64,000 nt of DNA. Origin: Amycolatopsis sp. 195334CR. Its GTDB lineage: Bacteria > Actinomycetota > Actinomycetes > Mycobacteriales > Pseudonocardiaceae. Positions 7,637 to 16,313 of the stretch are shown here, in pieces. Under the pieces are notes generated by a model that saw only the letters and a list, made by a program, of their open reading frames with translations, made no database searches and had not been told where the DNA came from. Each line of letters opens with the position of its first letter. The first letter of the stretch is position 1. Made by a program: the position numbers and the translations under genes. Location: NCBI RefSeq assembly GCF_017309385.1, contig NZ_JAFJMJ010000002.1, forward strand, positions 1,302,001 through 1,366,000. Direction: 5' to 3'.

Positions 7637-8152
7637 GTGGAGGGCCAGACCGCCGTGGGCGAGAACCAGCGCAAGCAGATCGTCATGTCCGACGCCGAGA
7701 TCGCCGCGTTCCTCCAGGAGCAGCGCGTGGCCACGCTCGCCACGGTCGGCCCGTCGGGCCAGCCGCACCTGGTGGCGATGTGGTACGCCGTGCTCGACGG
7801 CGTGCTCTGGTTCGAGACCAAGGCGAAGTCGCAGAAGGCGGTGAACCTGCGCCGCGACGGCCGGGCGACGGTGATGGTCGAGACCGGGCACACCTACGAC
7901 GCGCTGCGGGGCGTGGCGATGGAGGGCCGGGCGGAGATCGTCGACGACCCGGACGCGCTGTGGGCGGTCGGGGTCAGCGTGTGGGAGCGGTACAACGGGC
8001 CCTACAGCGAGGAGGTGAAGCCGATGGTCGAGTTCATGCTCACCAAGCGCGTGGCCGTCCGGTTCGACGCCGAGCGGATCCGGTCGTGGGACCACCGCAA
8101 GCTCGGCCTGCCTTCACTGGAGGTCGGGGGCAGCACCGCCGCCTACCTCTGA
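7637..8152 (+). CDS. PPOX-class (F420/FMN-binding) oxidoreductase
   Basis: 171 residues from GTG 7637, or 155 from ATG 7685 (MSDAEIAAFL). The split beta-barrel signature is clear: AAFLQEQRVATLATVGPSG, then PHLVAMWYAV and KAKSQKAVNLRRDGRA. Actinobacterial members often use F420 or bind FMN or haem; the cofactor cannot be told here. I prefer the GTG because the residues before the internal ATG look like conserved coding sequence and the GTG lies against the TetR operator. The 3' end overlaps the convergent gene by 39 bases. Confidence 0.8.
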   Translation: MEGQTAVGENQRKQIVMSDAEIAAFLQEQRVATLATVGPSGQPHLVAMWYAVLDGVLWFETKAKSQKAVNLRRDGRATVMVETGHTYDALRGVAMEGRAEIVDDPDALWAVGVSVWERYNGPYSEEVKPMVEFMLTKRVAVRFDAERIRSWDHRKLGLPSLEVGGSTAAYL

Positions 8153-8683
8153 GAACCAGGGGACCGCGCGAGGGGCGCGGCCCAGCACCCGGCGGACCGC
8201 CTCGTACTGCCCGGCCCGCCCGAGATCCTTCTGCCGCGGCCGCGCGGGCAGCCGGTCGAGCACGGCCTCCGGCGCGCACACCTGGACCGGGACACCGGCG
8301 AGGCGCACCTGGGTCGCGTCGCGGAGGAGCTCGGTGTAGGTGCCGGTGAGCGACGGCGGGACGTCGACCATTCCGGCCGTGGTCACGAACAGGTGGTCCA
8401 GCCGCTCGGCCGTGGGCGGCTCCGGGGTCCAGGCGAGGCACTTCTCCAGCGGCATCGACGGGTGGTGCGCGGGTACCGCTTCCAGTTCGAGCAGCACGTC
8501 CGCGAGCCTGCGCAGGTTGGCGGGCTCCAGCGAGGGGACCACGTCGAGATCGTTCGGCCGGAGGTCGGCGCCGTAGAGCAGGAGGACCGCCGAACCGCTG
8601 AGCACCCAGTCGACACCGTGCTCGTGCAGGGTGTGCAGCAGGGGAGCGGGTCGCGGATTCGGGCGGGATCGCGGGTCGAGCAT
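8114..8683 (-). CDS. Nucleotidyltransferase-fold hypothetical protein
   Basis: 189 residues. VDWVLSGSAVLLLYGADLRPNDLDVVP has the minimal nucleotidyltransferase pattern GS-x(n)-DxD: GSAVLLLYG followed by NDLDV. Similar proteins are antitoxin-like or AbiEii-like nucleotidyltransferases, but no partner toxin gene is adjacent. The ATG at 8683 has a good ribosome binding site (GGGCAGGGAA); longer upstream readings lack one. The 3' end overlaps the PPOX gene on the opposite strand. Confidence 0.6.
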   Translation of the reverse strand: MLDPRSRPNPRPAPLLHTLHEHGVDWVLSGSAVLLLYGADLRPNDLDVVPSLEPANLRRLADVLLELEAVPAHHPSMPLEKCLAWTPEPPTAERLDHLFVTTAGMVDVPPSLTGTYTELLRDATQVRLAGVPVQVCAPEAVLDRLPARPRQKDLGRAGQYEAVRRVLGRAPRAVPWFSEVGGGAAPDLQ

Positions 8684-8715
8684 TTCCCTGCCCTCTTCAA
8701 CATATAGCGCACCAG

Positions 8716-8734
8716 GGGGCTTGCGGCAAGACCC
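8716..8734 (+). promoter_or_regulatory. Rifamycin-associated element (RAE)
   Basis: GGGGCTTGCGGCAAGACCC is, as I recall the consensus (GGGGCTTGCGGCAAGGCCC), an 18/19 match to the inverted-repeat RAE found upstream of rifamycin-inactivating and protecting genes in actinomycetes. It lies 152 bases before the helR start codon on the same strand. The RAE mediates induction of the downstream gene by rifamycins. Confidence 0.85.
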
Positions 8735-8768
8735 GGGTCGTGCCGCAGAATCACTCGCCGAAGCAAAA

Positions 8769-8851
8769 CCCGCGGAAAGCACGCGGGCGATTTGACAACG
8801 GGTGGACAATAAAAAATCGGCGTGCCCTCCAAAACCACTGGAGAGCCCGCC
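8769..8851 (+). promoter_or_regulatory. Structured leader of helR: two hairpins around a TTGACA box
   Basis: A perfect 6-bp stem (CCCGCG/CGCGGG, 8769-8787) is followed by TTGACA (8792-8797) and a long, slightly imperfect hairpin at 8819-8851 (GGCGTGCCCTCCA/TGGAGAGCCCGCC). On the minus strand the large hairpin is followed by GATTTTTTATT, a good intrinsic terminator for antisense transcription. On the plus strand it sits in the leader between the RAE and helR. The region is clearly more AT-rich than its surroundings. I could not identify a -10 element with confidence. Confidence 0.5.
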
Positions 8852-8886
8852 GCATCTACGATTAGTTTAACCGCTGTGAGGGGCAT

Positions 8887-11109
8887 GTGTCAAATCAGGG
8901 GTACGAAGACGAATTGCGGTCCGAGCGCGAGTACATCGCCGGGCTGTACGGGCGCCTCGACGCCGAGCGCGCGCGGGTGAAGCGCGAGTACCAGGCGTCA
9001 CTGGGCGGGAACGGTGCGGGTGCGATGGAGCGCGACGTCAGCGTGCGCGCGCTCGCCAGGGAGGTGAAACGGCTCGACGTGGTCGACAACGGCCTGTGCT
9101 TCGGCCGCTTGGACACCGTTTCGGGTGAACATTCCTACATCGGCCGGATCGGGCTTTTCGACGAGGAGAACGAGTACGAACCGGTGCTGCTCGATTGGCG
9201 GGCGCCGGCTTCGCGCGCGTTCTACGTGGCCACCGCCGTGACCCCGGAGAACATGCGCCGCCGACGTCAGTTCCACACGCGAGGGCGCCGGGTCCTCGAT
9301 TTCACCGACGAGGTCTTCGGCCGCCCCGGCGGGGAGGAGCGGGGTGACGCCGCCCTGCTCGCGGCGGTCAACGCGCCTCGCGGCGACGGCATGGGCGACA
9401 TCGTCGCGACCATCCAGGCCGAGCAGGACGACATCATCCGCCTCGACCACCCCGGCGTGCTGGTGATCGAGGGCGGACCCGGCACCGGGAAGACCGTGGT
9501 GGCCCTGCACCGCGTCGCGTACCTGCTCTACACGCAGCGTGAGCGCATGGAACGCCACGGCGTCCTGGTGGTCGGCCCCAACTCGGCGTTCCTGAACCAC
9601 ATCGGCCGCGTGCTCCCGTCACTGGGCGAGTCCGACGTGGTGTTCATGACCTCGGGCGACTTCGTGCCGGGACTGCACGTCACCGCCGAGGACGAGCCGG
9701 AAGCCGCGCGGCTCAAGGGGTCGCTGAAGATGCTGGACGTGCTCGCCGCGGCGATCGCGGACCGGCAGCGGCTGCCCGAGGAGCCGCTGTCGATCCCGCT
9801 GGCCGACATCACCGTCCGCATCGACGCGGCGACCGCGGAATGGGCGCGGGAGGAGGCTCGCACCAGCGGCAAACCGCACAACGAGGCCCGCGCGGTGTTC
9901 ACCGAGATCGTCACCTACGTGCTCACCGAACGCGCGATCGGCCGGATCGGCAAGGGCTGGCTGTCCCGATCGGACCGGGAGGCCTGGGAGGACCTGCGCG
10001 CGGACCTGCTCAAGGAACTCGCCGAGAGCGAGCAGTTCGCCGCCGCGCTCGACGAGCTCTGGCCGATCCTGACCCCGCAGACGCTGCTCGGTCCGCTGTA
10101 CGCGTCACGTGAGCGGTTGCGAGCGGCCGGTGCCGACGAGGTGCTGTGGCGGGAGGACGGCGAGGCCTGGACCACTTCGGACACCCCGCTGCTCGACGAA
10201 CTGGTCGACCTGCTCGGCCAAGACACGATGGCGGAGAAGGCCGCGGAGCAGGCGGTCCGGCGGGAGCAGCAGGCCGAGGCGGAGTACGCCGCCGGGGTGA
10301 TGGAGGTGATGAAGCTGGACCGGGAGGAGATGGACGAGGACATCATGCTCTCGGCCGAGAACCTGCTCTACGCCGAGGACCTGGCGGACCGCTTCGTCGA
10401 GCACGACACCCGCGACCTGGTCGAACGCGCTTCGGCGGACCGCGAGTGGACCTACCGCCACGTGGTCGTCGACGAGGCCCAGGAACTGTCCGAAATGGAC
10501 TGGCGGGTGCTGATGCGGCGGTGCCCCAGCCGGTCGTTCACCGTGGTGGGCGACCTCGCCCAGCGCCGGTCGGCGGCCGGGGCGCGGGCCTGGGGCGACA
10601 TGCTGGAGCGGTACGTGCCCGGGCGCTGGGTGTACCGGCCATTGTCGGTGAACTACCGGACCCCGGCGGAGATCATGGCGGTGGCCGGGGCACTGCTCGC
10701 CGAGTTCGCACCAGGGGTCCAACCGCCGGAGTCGGTGCGCGCGTGCGGGGTCCGGCCGTGGTCGAGGCGGGTCACCGAGGACGAACTCGCCGCGGTGGTC
10801 GAGGAGTTCGTCCGGGACGAGGCCGGTCGTGCGGGCACCAGCGTGGTGATCGGGCCGCCGGGCGTGCCGGGTGCGGTGCCGGCCTCGGAAACCAAGGGCC
10901 TGGAGTTCGACGCGGTCCTGGTGGTCGACCCGGACCACATCCTCGCCGGTCCGCGGGGGGCCGCCGAGCTGTACGTGGCGCTGACCAGGGCCACGCAACG
11001 CCTCGGCGTGCTGCACCGGGGCCCGCTGCCGTCGGCGCTGTCCGGCCTCGAGCCGGTGGAGCGGTCAGCCCCGGTTGAGGCGGTAGTCGGCGTGCACGAG
11101 TTCCAGTAG
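8887..11109 (+). CDS. helR: RNA polymerase recycling/protection ATPase HelR (HelD-like, UvrD/Rep fold)
   Basis: 740 residues. A charged N-terminal coiled-coil arm (about 1-60) precedes SF1 helicase-like motors. Walker A is GGPGTGKT at 196-203, Walker B/motif II VVDEAQE near 527-533, then VNYRTPAEIM, TKGLEFDAVLVVD and YVALTRATQRLGVLH. HelD-family proteins are not true DNA helicases: they wedge into RNA polymerase and recycle stalled complexes. The actinomycete HelR branch also displaces bound rifamycin. The start is GTG 8887 with GAGGGG four bases upstream; an ATG two bases earlier is out of frame. The RAE upstream supports the HelR assignment over a generic HelD. The last 45 bases overlap the convergent ABC gene. 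Confidence 0.88.
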   Translation: MSNQGYEDELRSEREYIAGLYGRLDAERARVKREYQASLGGNGAGAMERDVSVRALAREVKRLDVVDNGLCFGRLDTVSGEHSYIGRIGLFDEENEYEPVLLDWRAPASRAFYVATAVTPENMRRRRQFHTRGRRVLDFTDEVFGRPGGEERGDAALLAAVNAPRGDGMGDIVATIQAEQDDIIRLDHPGVLVIEGGPGTGKTVVALHRVAYLLYTQRERMERHGVLVVGPNSAFLNHIGRVLPSLGESDVVFMTSGDFVPGLHVTAEDEPEAARLKGSLKMLDVLAAAIADRQRLPEEPLSIPLADITVRIDAATAEWAREEARTSGKPHNEARAVFTEIVTYVLTERAIGRIGKGWLSRSDREAWEDLRADLLKELAESEQFAAALDELWPILTPQTLLGPLYASRERLRAAGADEVLWREDGEAWTTSDTPLLDELVDLLGQDTMAEKAAEQAVRREQQAEAEYAAGVMEVMKLDREEMDEDIMLSAENLLYAEDLADRFVEHDTRDLVERASADREWTYRHVVVDEAQELSEMDWRVLMRRCPSRSFTVVGDLAQRRSAAGARAWGDMLERYVPGRWVYRPLSVNYRTPAEIMAVAGALLAEFAPGVQPPESVRACGVRPWSRRVTEDELAAVVEEFVRDEAGRAGTSVVIGPPGVPGAVPASETKGLEFDAVLVVDPDHILAGPRGAAELYVALTRATQRLGVLHRGPLPSALSGLEPVERSAPVEAVVGVHEFQ

Positions 11110-11823
11110 CTCGGTCACCGAGGTCTCCGCCGACGGGCGGTCGAAGGTGATTTCGCCGTGCTGCAGGAGGTTGACCCGGTCGCAGACGTCGACGATCTGG
11201 CCGTAGTTGTGCGCGATGAGGATGATCGCGAGATCACCGCGTTGCTTCAGCTCGGCCAGCAGGCGCAGGATCAGGCCGCTCTCCTTCGCCCCCATCGCGG
11301 CCAGCGGCTCGTCGAGCAGCAGCAGTTTCGCGTTCGAGTGCACCGAGCGCGCGACCGCGATCGCCTGCCGCTGGCCGCCGGAGAGCAGGCCGACCTCGGC
11401 GGTCACCGAGGGGATGTCGATGCCGATCGAGTCGAGCGCCTCCCTCGCCCGGCGTCGCATCTCCTTGCGCTTCAGGAACGGGAACGGTCTGTGCACCAGT
11501 TCCTTGTTCAGGTGCAGGTTCAGGTACACCGGCAGTTCGTTGACCATCGCGAGGTCCTGGAAGACCGTCTCGATGCCCAGCGACCGGGCGTGCACCACGG
11601 ACTTGAACGCGACCTCCTCGCCGTCGAACAGCAGCCGCCCGCCGTCCGGCTGGTGGTACCCGGTGAGGATCTTGAGCAAAGTGGACTTGCCGGCGCCGTT
11701 GTCCCCGATGAGCCCGAGGATCTCGCCCCGGCGCACGTGGAGGTTGACGTCGGTGAGCGCGCTGACCGGGCCGAAGCGCTTGCTGACGTGCTCGGCCCGG
11801 ATCACCGCCGGTTCGTCGGTCAT
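11065..11823 (-). CDS. Sugar ABC transporter ATP-binding protein (CUT2, single-domain)
   Basis: 252 residues. Walker A is GDNGAGKST, the Q-loop VFQDLAMV, the signature LSGGQRQ, Walker B LLLLDEP and the H-loop IAHNY. Unlike RbsA or MglA, which carry two nucleotide-binding domains, this has one, as in the fructose importer FrcA. The ATG overlaps the permease stop (ATGA). It would power import at the inner face of the membrane. Confidence 0.87.
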   Translation of the reverse strand: MTDEPAVIRAEHVSKRFGPVSALTDVNLHVRRGEILGLIGDNGAGKSTLLKILTGYHQPDGGRLLFDGEEVAFKSVVHARSLGIETVFQDLAMVNELPVYLNLHLNKELVHRPFPFLKRKEMRRRAREALDSIGIDIPSVTAEVGLLSGGQRQAIAVARSVHSNAKLLLLDEPLAAMGAKESGLILRLLAELKQRGDLAIILIAHNYGQIVDVCDRVNLLQHGEITFDRPSAETSVTELLELVHADYRLNRG

Positions 11824-12806
11824 GACAGCTCCCGTGAGCCGATCCGGTTCCGCAGCAGCAACAGCGAAACGTTGAGCACCATGGCGATCAGGATGGCCGC
11901 GCCGAGCACCACGTTGAACGCGTTGGCGCTGACCCCGGTCAGGTTGAACCCGTCGAACACGATGCCGAGCAGCAGCTCGCCGAGGAACGCGCCGAGGACC
12001 GTGCCCGAACCGCCGAGCAGCGCGGTGCCGCCGATGACCGCCGACGCCACCGCGAAGAACATCATGGTGAACCCGCCGTTGGTCGGGTCGTACGAGCCGA
12101 CCCGGGTGCCCTGCAGGATGCCGGCCAGCCCGGCCAGCGTGCTGATCACCGCGAAGTTGATGATCTTGATCCGGTTGACCGGGATACCGGATTCCGCCGC
12201 CCCGACCGGGTTCCCGCCGGCCGCCTGGGTGTGGATGCCGAACCGGGTCGCCGACAGCAGCAGCTGCATCAGCGCCACGATCACCACCGCCCAGGCGAAC
12301 TCCGACCAGCGCGCGCCGCCGAACACCTCGACCAGCCAGCCCTCGGACGGCGCGCTGACCGGGCGGGCGTCGGAGATGATCAGCACCAGTCCCTGGAGCA
12401 GGAAGGCCATGCCCAGCGTGGTGATGAACGACGGGATGTTCAGCACGGTCCGGATCAGCCCGTTGACCACGCCGATCGCGGTGCTCACCAGCACCGCGCC
12501 GAGCAGCGCGAGCCACAGCGGCGCGCCGTTGACCGAGAACAGCGTCAGGGTGAACGGCGCCAGGGTGAACACGAACCCGGCGGACAGGTCGATCTCCCCG
12601 CAGATCAGCAGCATCACCTGACCGGCGGCGATGATCGCCCACGGGGCCACGTACTGCGCGATCGTCTGGTAGTTCTCCGCGGAGTTGAACGCGTCGCTGG
12701 TCGCGGTGAAGTAGCCCGCCGCGGCGATGGTGACCAGCAGGATGCTGAGTTCCTTCACCCGCAGCACGCCGAGCAGGAAGGACCGCCCGGTGACCGGTTC
12801 CGGCAT
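11820..12806 (-). CDS. Sugar ABC transporter permease (CUT2, RbsC/FrcB type)
   Basis: 328 residues with about ten hydrophobic helices. The family segment GEIDLSAGFVFTLAPF is present, and the coupling region includes GGNPVGAAESGIPVNR, typical of RbsC-like permeases. It starts at ATG 12806, 21 bases after the binding-protein gene, and ends in an ATGA overlap with the ATPase gene. Substrate class: pentose, hexose or polyol. Confidence 0.88.
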   Translation of the reverse strand: MPEPVTGRSFLLGVLRVKELSILLVTIAAAGYFTATSDAFNSAENYQTIAQYVAPWAIIAAGQVMLLICGEIDLSAGFVFTLAPFTLTLFSVNGAPLWLALLGAVLVSTAIGVVNGLIRTVLNIPSFITTLGMAFLLQGLVLIISDARPVSAPSEGWLVEVFGGARWSEFAWAVVIVALMQLLLSATRFGIHTQAAGGNPVGAAESGIPVNRIKIINFAVISTLAGLAGILQGTRVGSYDPTNGGFTMMFFAVASAVIGGTALLGGSGTVLGAFLGELLLGIVFDGFNLTGVSANAFNVVLGAAILIAMVLNVSLLLLRNRIGSRELS

Positions 12807-12827
12807 CAGTGCACTCCTCGGCCGCGC

Positions 12828-13949
12828 TCAGCGGGTCAGGGTCGACGGCGGCGGCAGCGGGATCGACGGCGGCATGGGCACCAGCGCGTTGTTCGGGCCG
12901 CCTTCGAACTTGCTGCCCGCTGTGGCGTACGGCCCGGCGTTCTCCTTGGTCACGAAGGTCAGCCCGGTGTCGGTGACCGGTGGCGCGACCAGCGTGCCGG
13001 AGAGCCGGTACAGGTAGAGGTAGAGCACGGACAGGAAGCCCTGCAGGTACGGCGACTGGTCGATGGTGAAGTCCAGTGCGCCGGAGGACACGCCCTGGAT
13101 GGTGTCGTCGAGCAGGTCGAACCCGCCGCCGCTGACCTTGCCCTGCAGGCCGCGGTCGGTGATCAGCTTCGCGCAGGCCGCGGTACTGCCCGCGTCGACC
13201 GCGTAGATGCCCTGCACGCCGGGGTTCCCGGTGTGGGCGGCGGTCATCGCGTTCAGCTCGCCCGCCTGTTCGGCGCCGGTGTTGACCGAGCGCACGGTCA
13301 CCCCGGGCGCGGCCTGCTTGAGCGCGTCGGTGATGCCGTCGAGGCGCGGCTGCACGTTGTTGCCGCCGGGCTGGGAGATGCCGACCAGGATCTCGCCGGA
13401 GGTGACCTTGGTGGCGATGCGCTGGCCCATCAGGAAACCGGACAGGTACAGGTCCTGGCCCACGTAGGCGAGCGCGTGGTTGCCCGCGGCGTTGGCGTTG
13501 TAGGCGATCACCGGGATGCCCGCGGCCAGCGCCCGCTTGGTCGGCTCGACGAAGGCGTTGTTGTCGGTCAGCGCGACCGCGATGCCGTCGACCTTGCTGT
13601 TGAGCGCGGTCTCCATCGCGCTGGCCATCTGCGCGACGTTGCCGTTCTCCGAACCGGTCCACTGCGGTTCGGGCAGGCCGAGCAGGGCTGCGGCGTCGGC
13701 CATGCCGGTGCGCGTCGGCACGAAGAAGGAGTTCGTGGTGACGTGGTTGACGAAGACGAACCGCCAGTCCGGGGTGTCCGGGAAGGTGCCCGCCCCGCCA
13801 CCGCCGTTCTGTCCTTCCTGCACACCGGTGCACGCGGTCAGCAGCGCGCTCGCGGCGAGGGCGCCACCACCGGCACCCAGGTAGCTCAGCGCGGTTCGGC
13901 GGGAAGTGGTGCTTTCGGACTTCGCGAACCTCACTGTTCGACCCCGCAT
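12828..13949 (-). CDS. Sugar ABC transporter substrate-binding lipoprotein (periplasmic-binding-protein type I)
   Basis: 373 residues from ATG 13949. The signal has twin arginines (TSRRTALSYLGAGGG) and ends in the lipobox LLTAC, so it is likely a Tat-exported lipoprotein. The body follows the RbsB/type I fold, with the AYNANAAGN and IYAVDAGSTAA turns. Start options: a TTG just upstream fits a nearly leaderless transcript, while an ATG at 13976 lies inside the putative -10 and is rejected. It leads a three-gene importer operon. The ligand is not deducible; the divergent FadR-type regulator suggests a sugar acid or hexose. Confidence 0.85.
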   Translation of the reverse strand: MRGRTVRFAKSESTTSRRTALSYLGAGGGALAASALLTACTGVQEGQNGGGGAGTFPDTPDWRFVFVNHVTTNSFFVPTRTGMADAAALLGLPEPQWTGSENGNVAQMASAMETALNSKVDGIAVALTDNNAFVEPTKRALAAGIPVIAYNANAAGNHALAYVGQDLYLSGFLMGQRIATKVTSGEILVGISQPGGNNVQPRLDGITDALKQAAPGVTVRSVNTGAEQAGELNAMTAAHTGNPGVQGIYAVDAGSTAACAKLITDRGLQGKVSGGGFDLLDDTIQGVSSGALDFTIDQSPYLQGFLSVLYLYLYRLSGTLVAPPVTDTGLTFVTKENAGPYATAGSKFEGGPNNALVPMPPSIPLPPPSTLTR

Positions 13950-13970
13950 CCGTCTCGGCGGCAATGCTTG

Positions 13971-13985
13971 AATCATTCGATGATT
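13971..13985. promoter_or_regulatory. Palindromic operator AATCAT-TCG-ATGATT
   Basis: A perfect 6-bp inverted repeat around a 3-base centre lies between the importer operon and the divergent FadR-type gene. On the minus strand it contains the -10 (AATGAT) of a promoter whose -35 TTGACT is 17 bases upstream, so a bound regulator would shut off the importer. The geometry fits GntR/FadR-type operators. Confidence 0.6.
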
Positions 13986-14010
13986 CCGGCACGGAGTCAA
14001 GGGCGCCGGT

Positions 14011-14039
14011 TTGACACCGGGGGGTGCCGCGCCGATGAT
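14011..14039 (+). promoter_or_regulatory. Leaderless promoter of the FadR-type regulator gene
   Basis: TTGACA (14011-14016), a 17-base spacer and GATGAT (14034-14039) lead straight into GTG 14046 six bases later. The mRNA should therefore begin at the start codon. Confidence 0.6.
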
Positions 14040-14045
14040 CCGACG

Positions 14046-14777
14046 GTGGAGAGCAGCAGTTCAGCGGCCGGGCCGCTCGGCAGGCACCGGACCATTCACG
14101 GCCAGGTCGTGGAGTGGATCGGGCGGCGCATCGTGTCCGGGGAGCTGTCGTACGGGAGTCGGCTGCCGAACGAGGCGGAGCTGGCGGCGCAGCTGAAGGT
14201 CAGCCGCGGTGGCGTGCGGGAAGCGGTCAAAGCGTTGGCGGCCAAGGGAATGGTCGACGCGCGACCCCGGCTCGGCACCCGGGTGCGGCCGCGCAACGAG
14301 TGGAACCTGATGGACCGCGAGGTGATCGACTGGCACGGTCAGGTCGCCGCGCCCGAGTTCCTCAACGACCTGCTGGAGCTGCGCCTGATGGTGGAGCCGG
14401 GTGCGGCGCAGTTGGCGGCCGAGCGGGCCACGCCGGAGCAGGTCGCCACGCTGGAGGCCGCCTACGCCGGCATGGCCGAGCACGCGCCGCGGCTGCCCGA
14501 ACAGGAGCAGTCCTTTGTGGACGCGGACCTGACGTTCCACCTGACCCTGTTGCGTGCCAGCGGGAACCAGCTGATCGAGCAGCTGGGCCGGTTGCTGGAA
14601 ACCAGCCTGCGTCACGGTTTGGCGGCCAGTTCGCACGCGCCCGGCGGGGTGGAGGCCACGCTGCCGTTGCACCACGCGGTACTGGTGGCGGTGCGCGGGC
14701 ACCGGCCGGTCGCCGCGGCCCGGGCCATGCGGCGGCTGATCGAGACCACCACGAGCGCGGTCAGCCGGCTCGATTGA
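14046..14777 (+). CDS. GntR-family transcriptional regulator, FadR/FCD subfamily
   Basis: 243 residues. The winged helix (about 15-85) includes GSRLPNEAELAAQLKVSRGG followed by VREAVKALAAKGMV. The FCD effector domain carries the metal/ligand residues DADLTFHLTLL and LPLHHAVLVAV. It resembles DgoR-type sugar-acid regulators. It diverges from the sugar importer and probably binds the palindrome at 13971-13985. The start at GTG 14046 is set by the promoter; an ATG at 14037 is out of frame. It overlaps the convergent monooxygenase by 17 bases. Confidence 0.85.
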   Translation: MESSSSAAGPLGRHRTIHGQVVEWIGRRIVSGELSYGSRLPNEAELAAQLKVSRGGVREAVKALAAKGMVDARPRLGTRVRPRNEWNLMDREVIDWHGQVAAPEFLNDLLELRLMVEPGAAQLAAERATPEQVATLEAAYAGMAEHAPRLPEQEQSFVDADLTFHLTLLRASGNQLIEQLGRLLETSLRHGLAASSHAPGGVEATLPLHHAVLVAVRGHRPVAAARAMRRLIETTTSAVSRLD

Positions 14778-16179
14778 GGCGGTAGCGGTGGGCGACCCCG
14801 CCGGGGAGCAGGTGCTCGGCCAGCGGGTTGCCGGTGCGGTGTGCCGGCAGGCCCATGTCGTGCATGAGTTCGTCGGCGCAGTGGATGTCGTAGGGGCCGA
14901 AGTCGTAGCCGTTCGAGCCGGGGAGGACGCGTTCCTGCCACGCCAGGCGTGCGTCGACGGCGGCCTCCATCGCCGGTGCACCGGGTGACGTGGCCAGCGT
15001 GCCCCGGAAGTGGCGGGCCAGCCACTGCGCGGTGAGTTCCACGCCCATGATGTTGTTGAACACCTGCCGGAAACCGACGAACCCCAGCCGGTCGGCGCCG
15101 GGCGGCACGATGCCCCGGTAGAGCCGGATCCGCCCGGCGGCATCGTGGACGCGCACCGCGGGGTCCAGGAACGGGAAGACCTTGCGGTGCCCGGTGGCGA
15201 ACACGACGACGTCGGCCGGGATCTCCTCACCGGTGGCCAGTCGCACCCCTTCGCCGGTGAACGCCTCGGCCTCGCTGATCTTGACGTCGACCAGACCACG
15301 GCGGACGGCCCGCACGTATCCCCGCGGCATCACCCCGGCGTGCGCGAGGTGGAAGGGCAGCGCGGTGTCCGGGCGCAGGCGCTTCGGCAGGCGGTACAGC
15401 CCGGCGGACAACAGCATGTCGCGGGTGATCAGCCACCACAGCACGCGTTTGACGCGGGCGTCGACGCGGTCGAGGGGGCGGACGCAGGCGGGATCGTGGT
15501 AGCGGGGGAGGAGCGCCTCACCGGCTCGGGTCATCAGGATCCACTTGTAGCCGACCGTGCCGAACAGGAGCCGTTGCGGGATCATCCAGTTCACCTTGCG
15601 CTGCACCAGCGTGACCGCCTTGGCCAGACGAGCGGCGTGGGTGACCAGGTCGAGCGCCGACTTGCCACCACCCACCACCACGACCCGGCGGCCGGTGAAC
15701 ATCCCGGCGCGCACGTCGTTGGAGTGCACCACGGTTCCGTCGAACTGCCCGGGCAGGTCGGGGACGTGCCCGTGGTGGTGGGCTCCGCTGGCGATGGCCA
15801 GGTAGTCGAACTCCTCGGCTGTCTCGTGTTCGACGATCCAGCCGTGGGCGCCCGGCCGGCCGGTGCCGTCGACCGGCCTGACCGAAACCACCTCGGTGTT
15901 GTGGTGAACGCGGTCGAGCACGCCGAACGTCCTGGCGTAGTGCTCCAGGTAGCGCTGGCTTTCCGCCGCGGTGGCGTAGTGCAGGCGGTTGGGCAGTTCG
16001 GCGAACTCGAACAACCGGCGGGAGGACTGGTTGGCCAGGCCGGGGTAGCAGCCCTCCTGGGCCCAGATCCCGCCGACGCGGGGGTACTTGTCGTACACGG
16101 TGACGTCGAAGCCGTGCTCCAGCAACACCTTCGCGGTGACGATCCCCGCGGGTCCGGCCCCGACCACACACGCTCGCAT
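14761..16179 (-). CDS. Flavin-containing monooxygenase (NAD(P)-binding, second copy)
   Basis: 472 residues from ATG 16179 (MRACVVGAGPAG), which places the FAD-binding GxGPAG at the very N-terminus. An FMO-like FDGTVVHSNDV segment is present, with the NADPH motif VVVVGGGKSALDL and a FATGHR motif. An upstream in-frame ATG (16215) would add 12 residues of non-conserved sequence. Unlike the 2.2-3.5 kb enzyme it stands alone, facing the FadR-type gene. A TATACT -10 lies upstream at 16209-16204 with no good -35. Substrate unknown. Confidence 0.82.
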   Translation of the reverse strand: MRACVVGAGPAGIVTAKVLLEHGFDVTVYDKYPRVGGIWAQEGCYPGLANQSSRRLFEFAELPNRLHYATAAESQRYLEHYARTFGVLDRVHHNTEVVSVRPVDGTGRPGAHGWIVEHETAEEFDYLAIASGAHHHGHVPDLPGQFDGTVVHSNDVRAGMFTGRRVVVVGGGKSALDLVTHAARLAKAVTLVQRKVNWMIPQRLLFGTVGYKWILMTRAGEALLPRYHDPACVRPLDRVDARVKRVLWWLITRDMLLSAGLYRLPKRLRPDTALPFHLAHAGVMPRGYVRAVRRGLVDVKISEAEAFTGEGVRLATGEEIPADVVVFATGHRKVFPFLDPAVRVHDAAGRIRLYRGIVPPGADRLGFVGFRQVFNNIMGVELTAQWLARHFRGTLATSPGAPAMEAAVDARLAWQERVLPGSNGYDFGPYDIHCADELMHDMGLPAHRTGNPLAEHLLPGGVAHRYRLNRAG

Positions 16180-16313
16180 CGCCACCCCCGGGAAAGCCTT
16201 GAGTATAGGCCGCACCGGGCCGAAACCACTCCTCCCTGATCGGCGGCAGCGAAGCCGAACGTGACCGCTCCTCGAGCCGGGTCGCCTTCGCCAGGTGTGG
16301 TCGCCCTGCTGTC

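Noticed and set aside
8114..8683. AbiEii/MNT-type toxin-antitoxin or defence system
   Set aside because: Only a weak nucleotidyltransferase pattern is visible and no cognate AbiEi or HEPN gene is adjacent.
12231..14045. Long plus-strand frame continuous with the FadR-type regulator
   Set aside because: It is antisense to the importer genes and rich in Arg/Gln/His; the regulator starts at GTG 14046 according to promoter and family.
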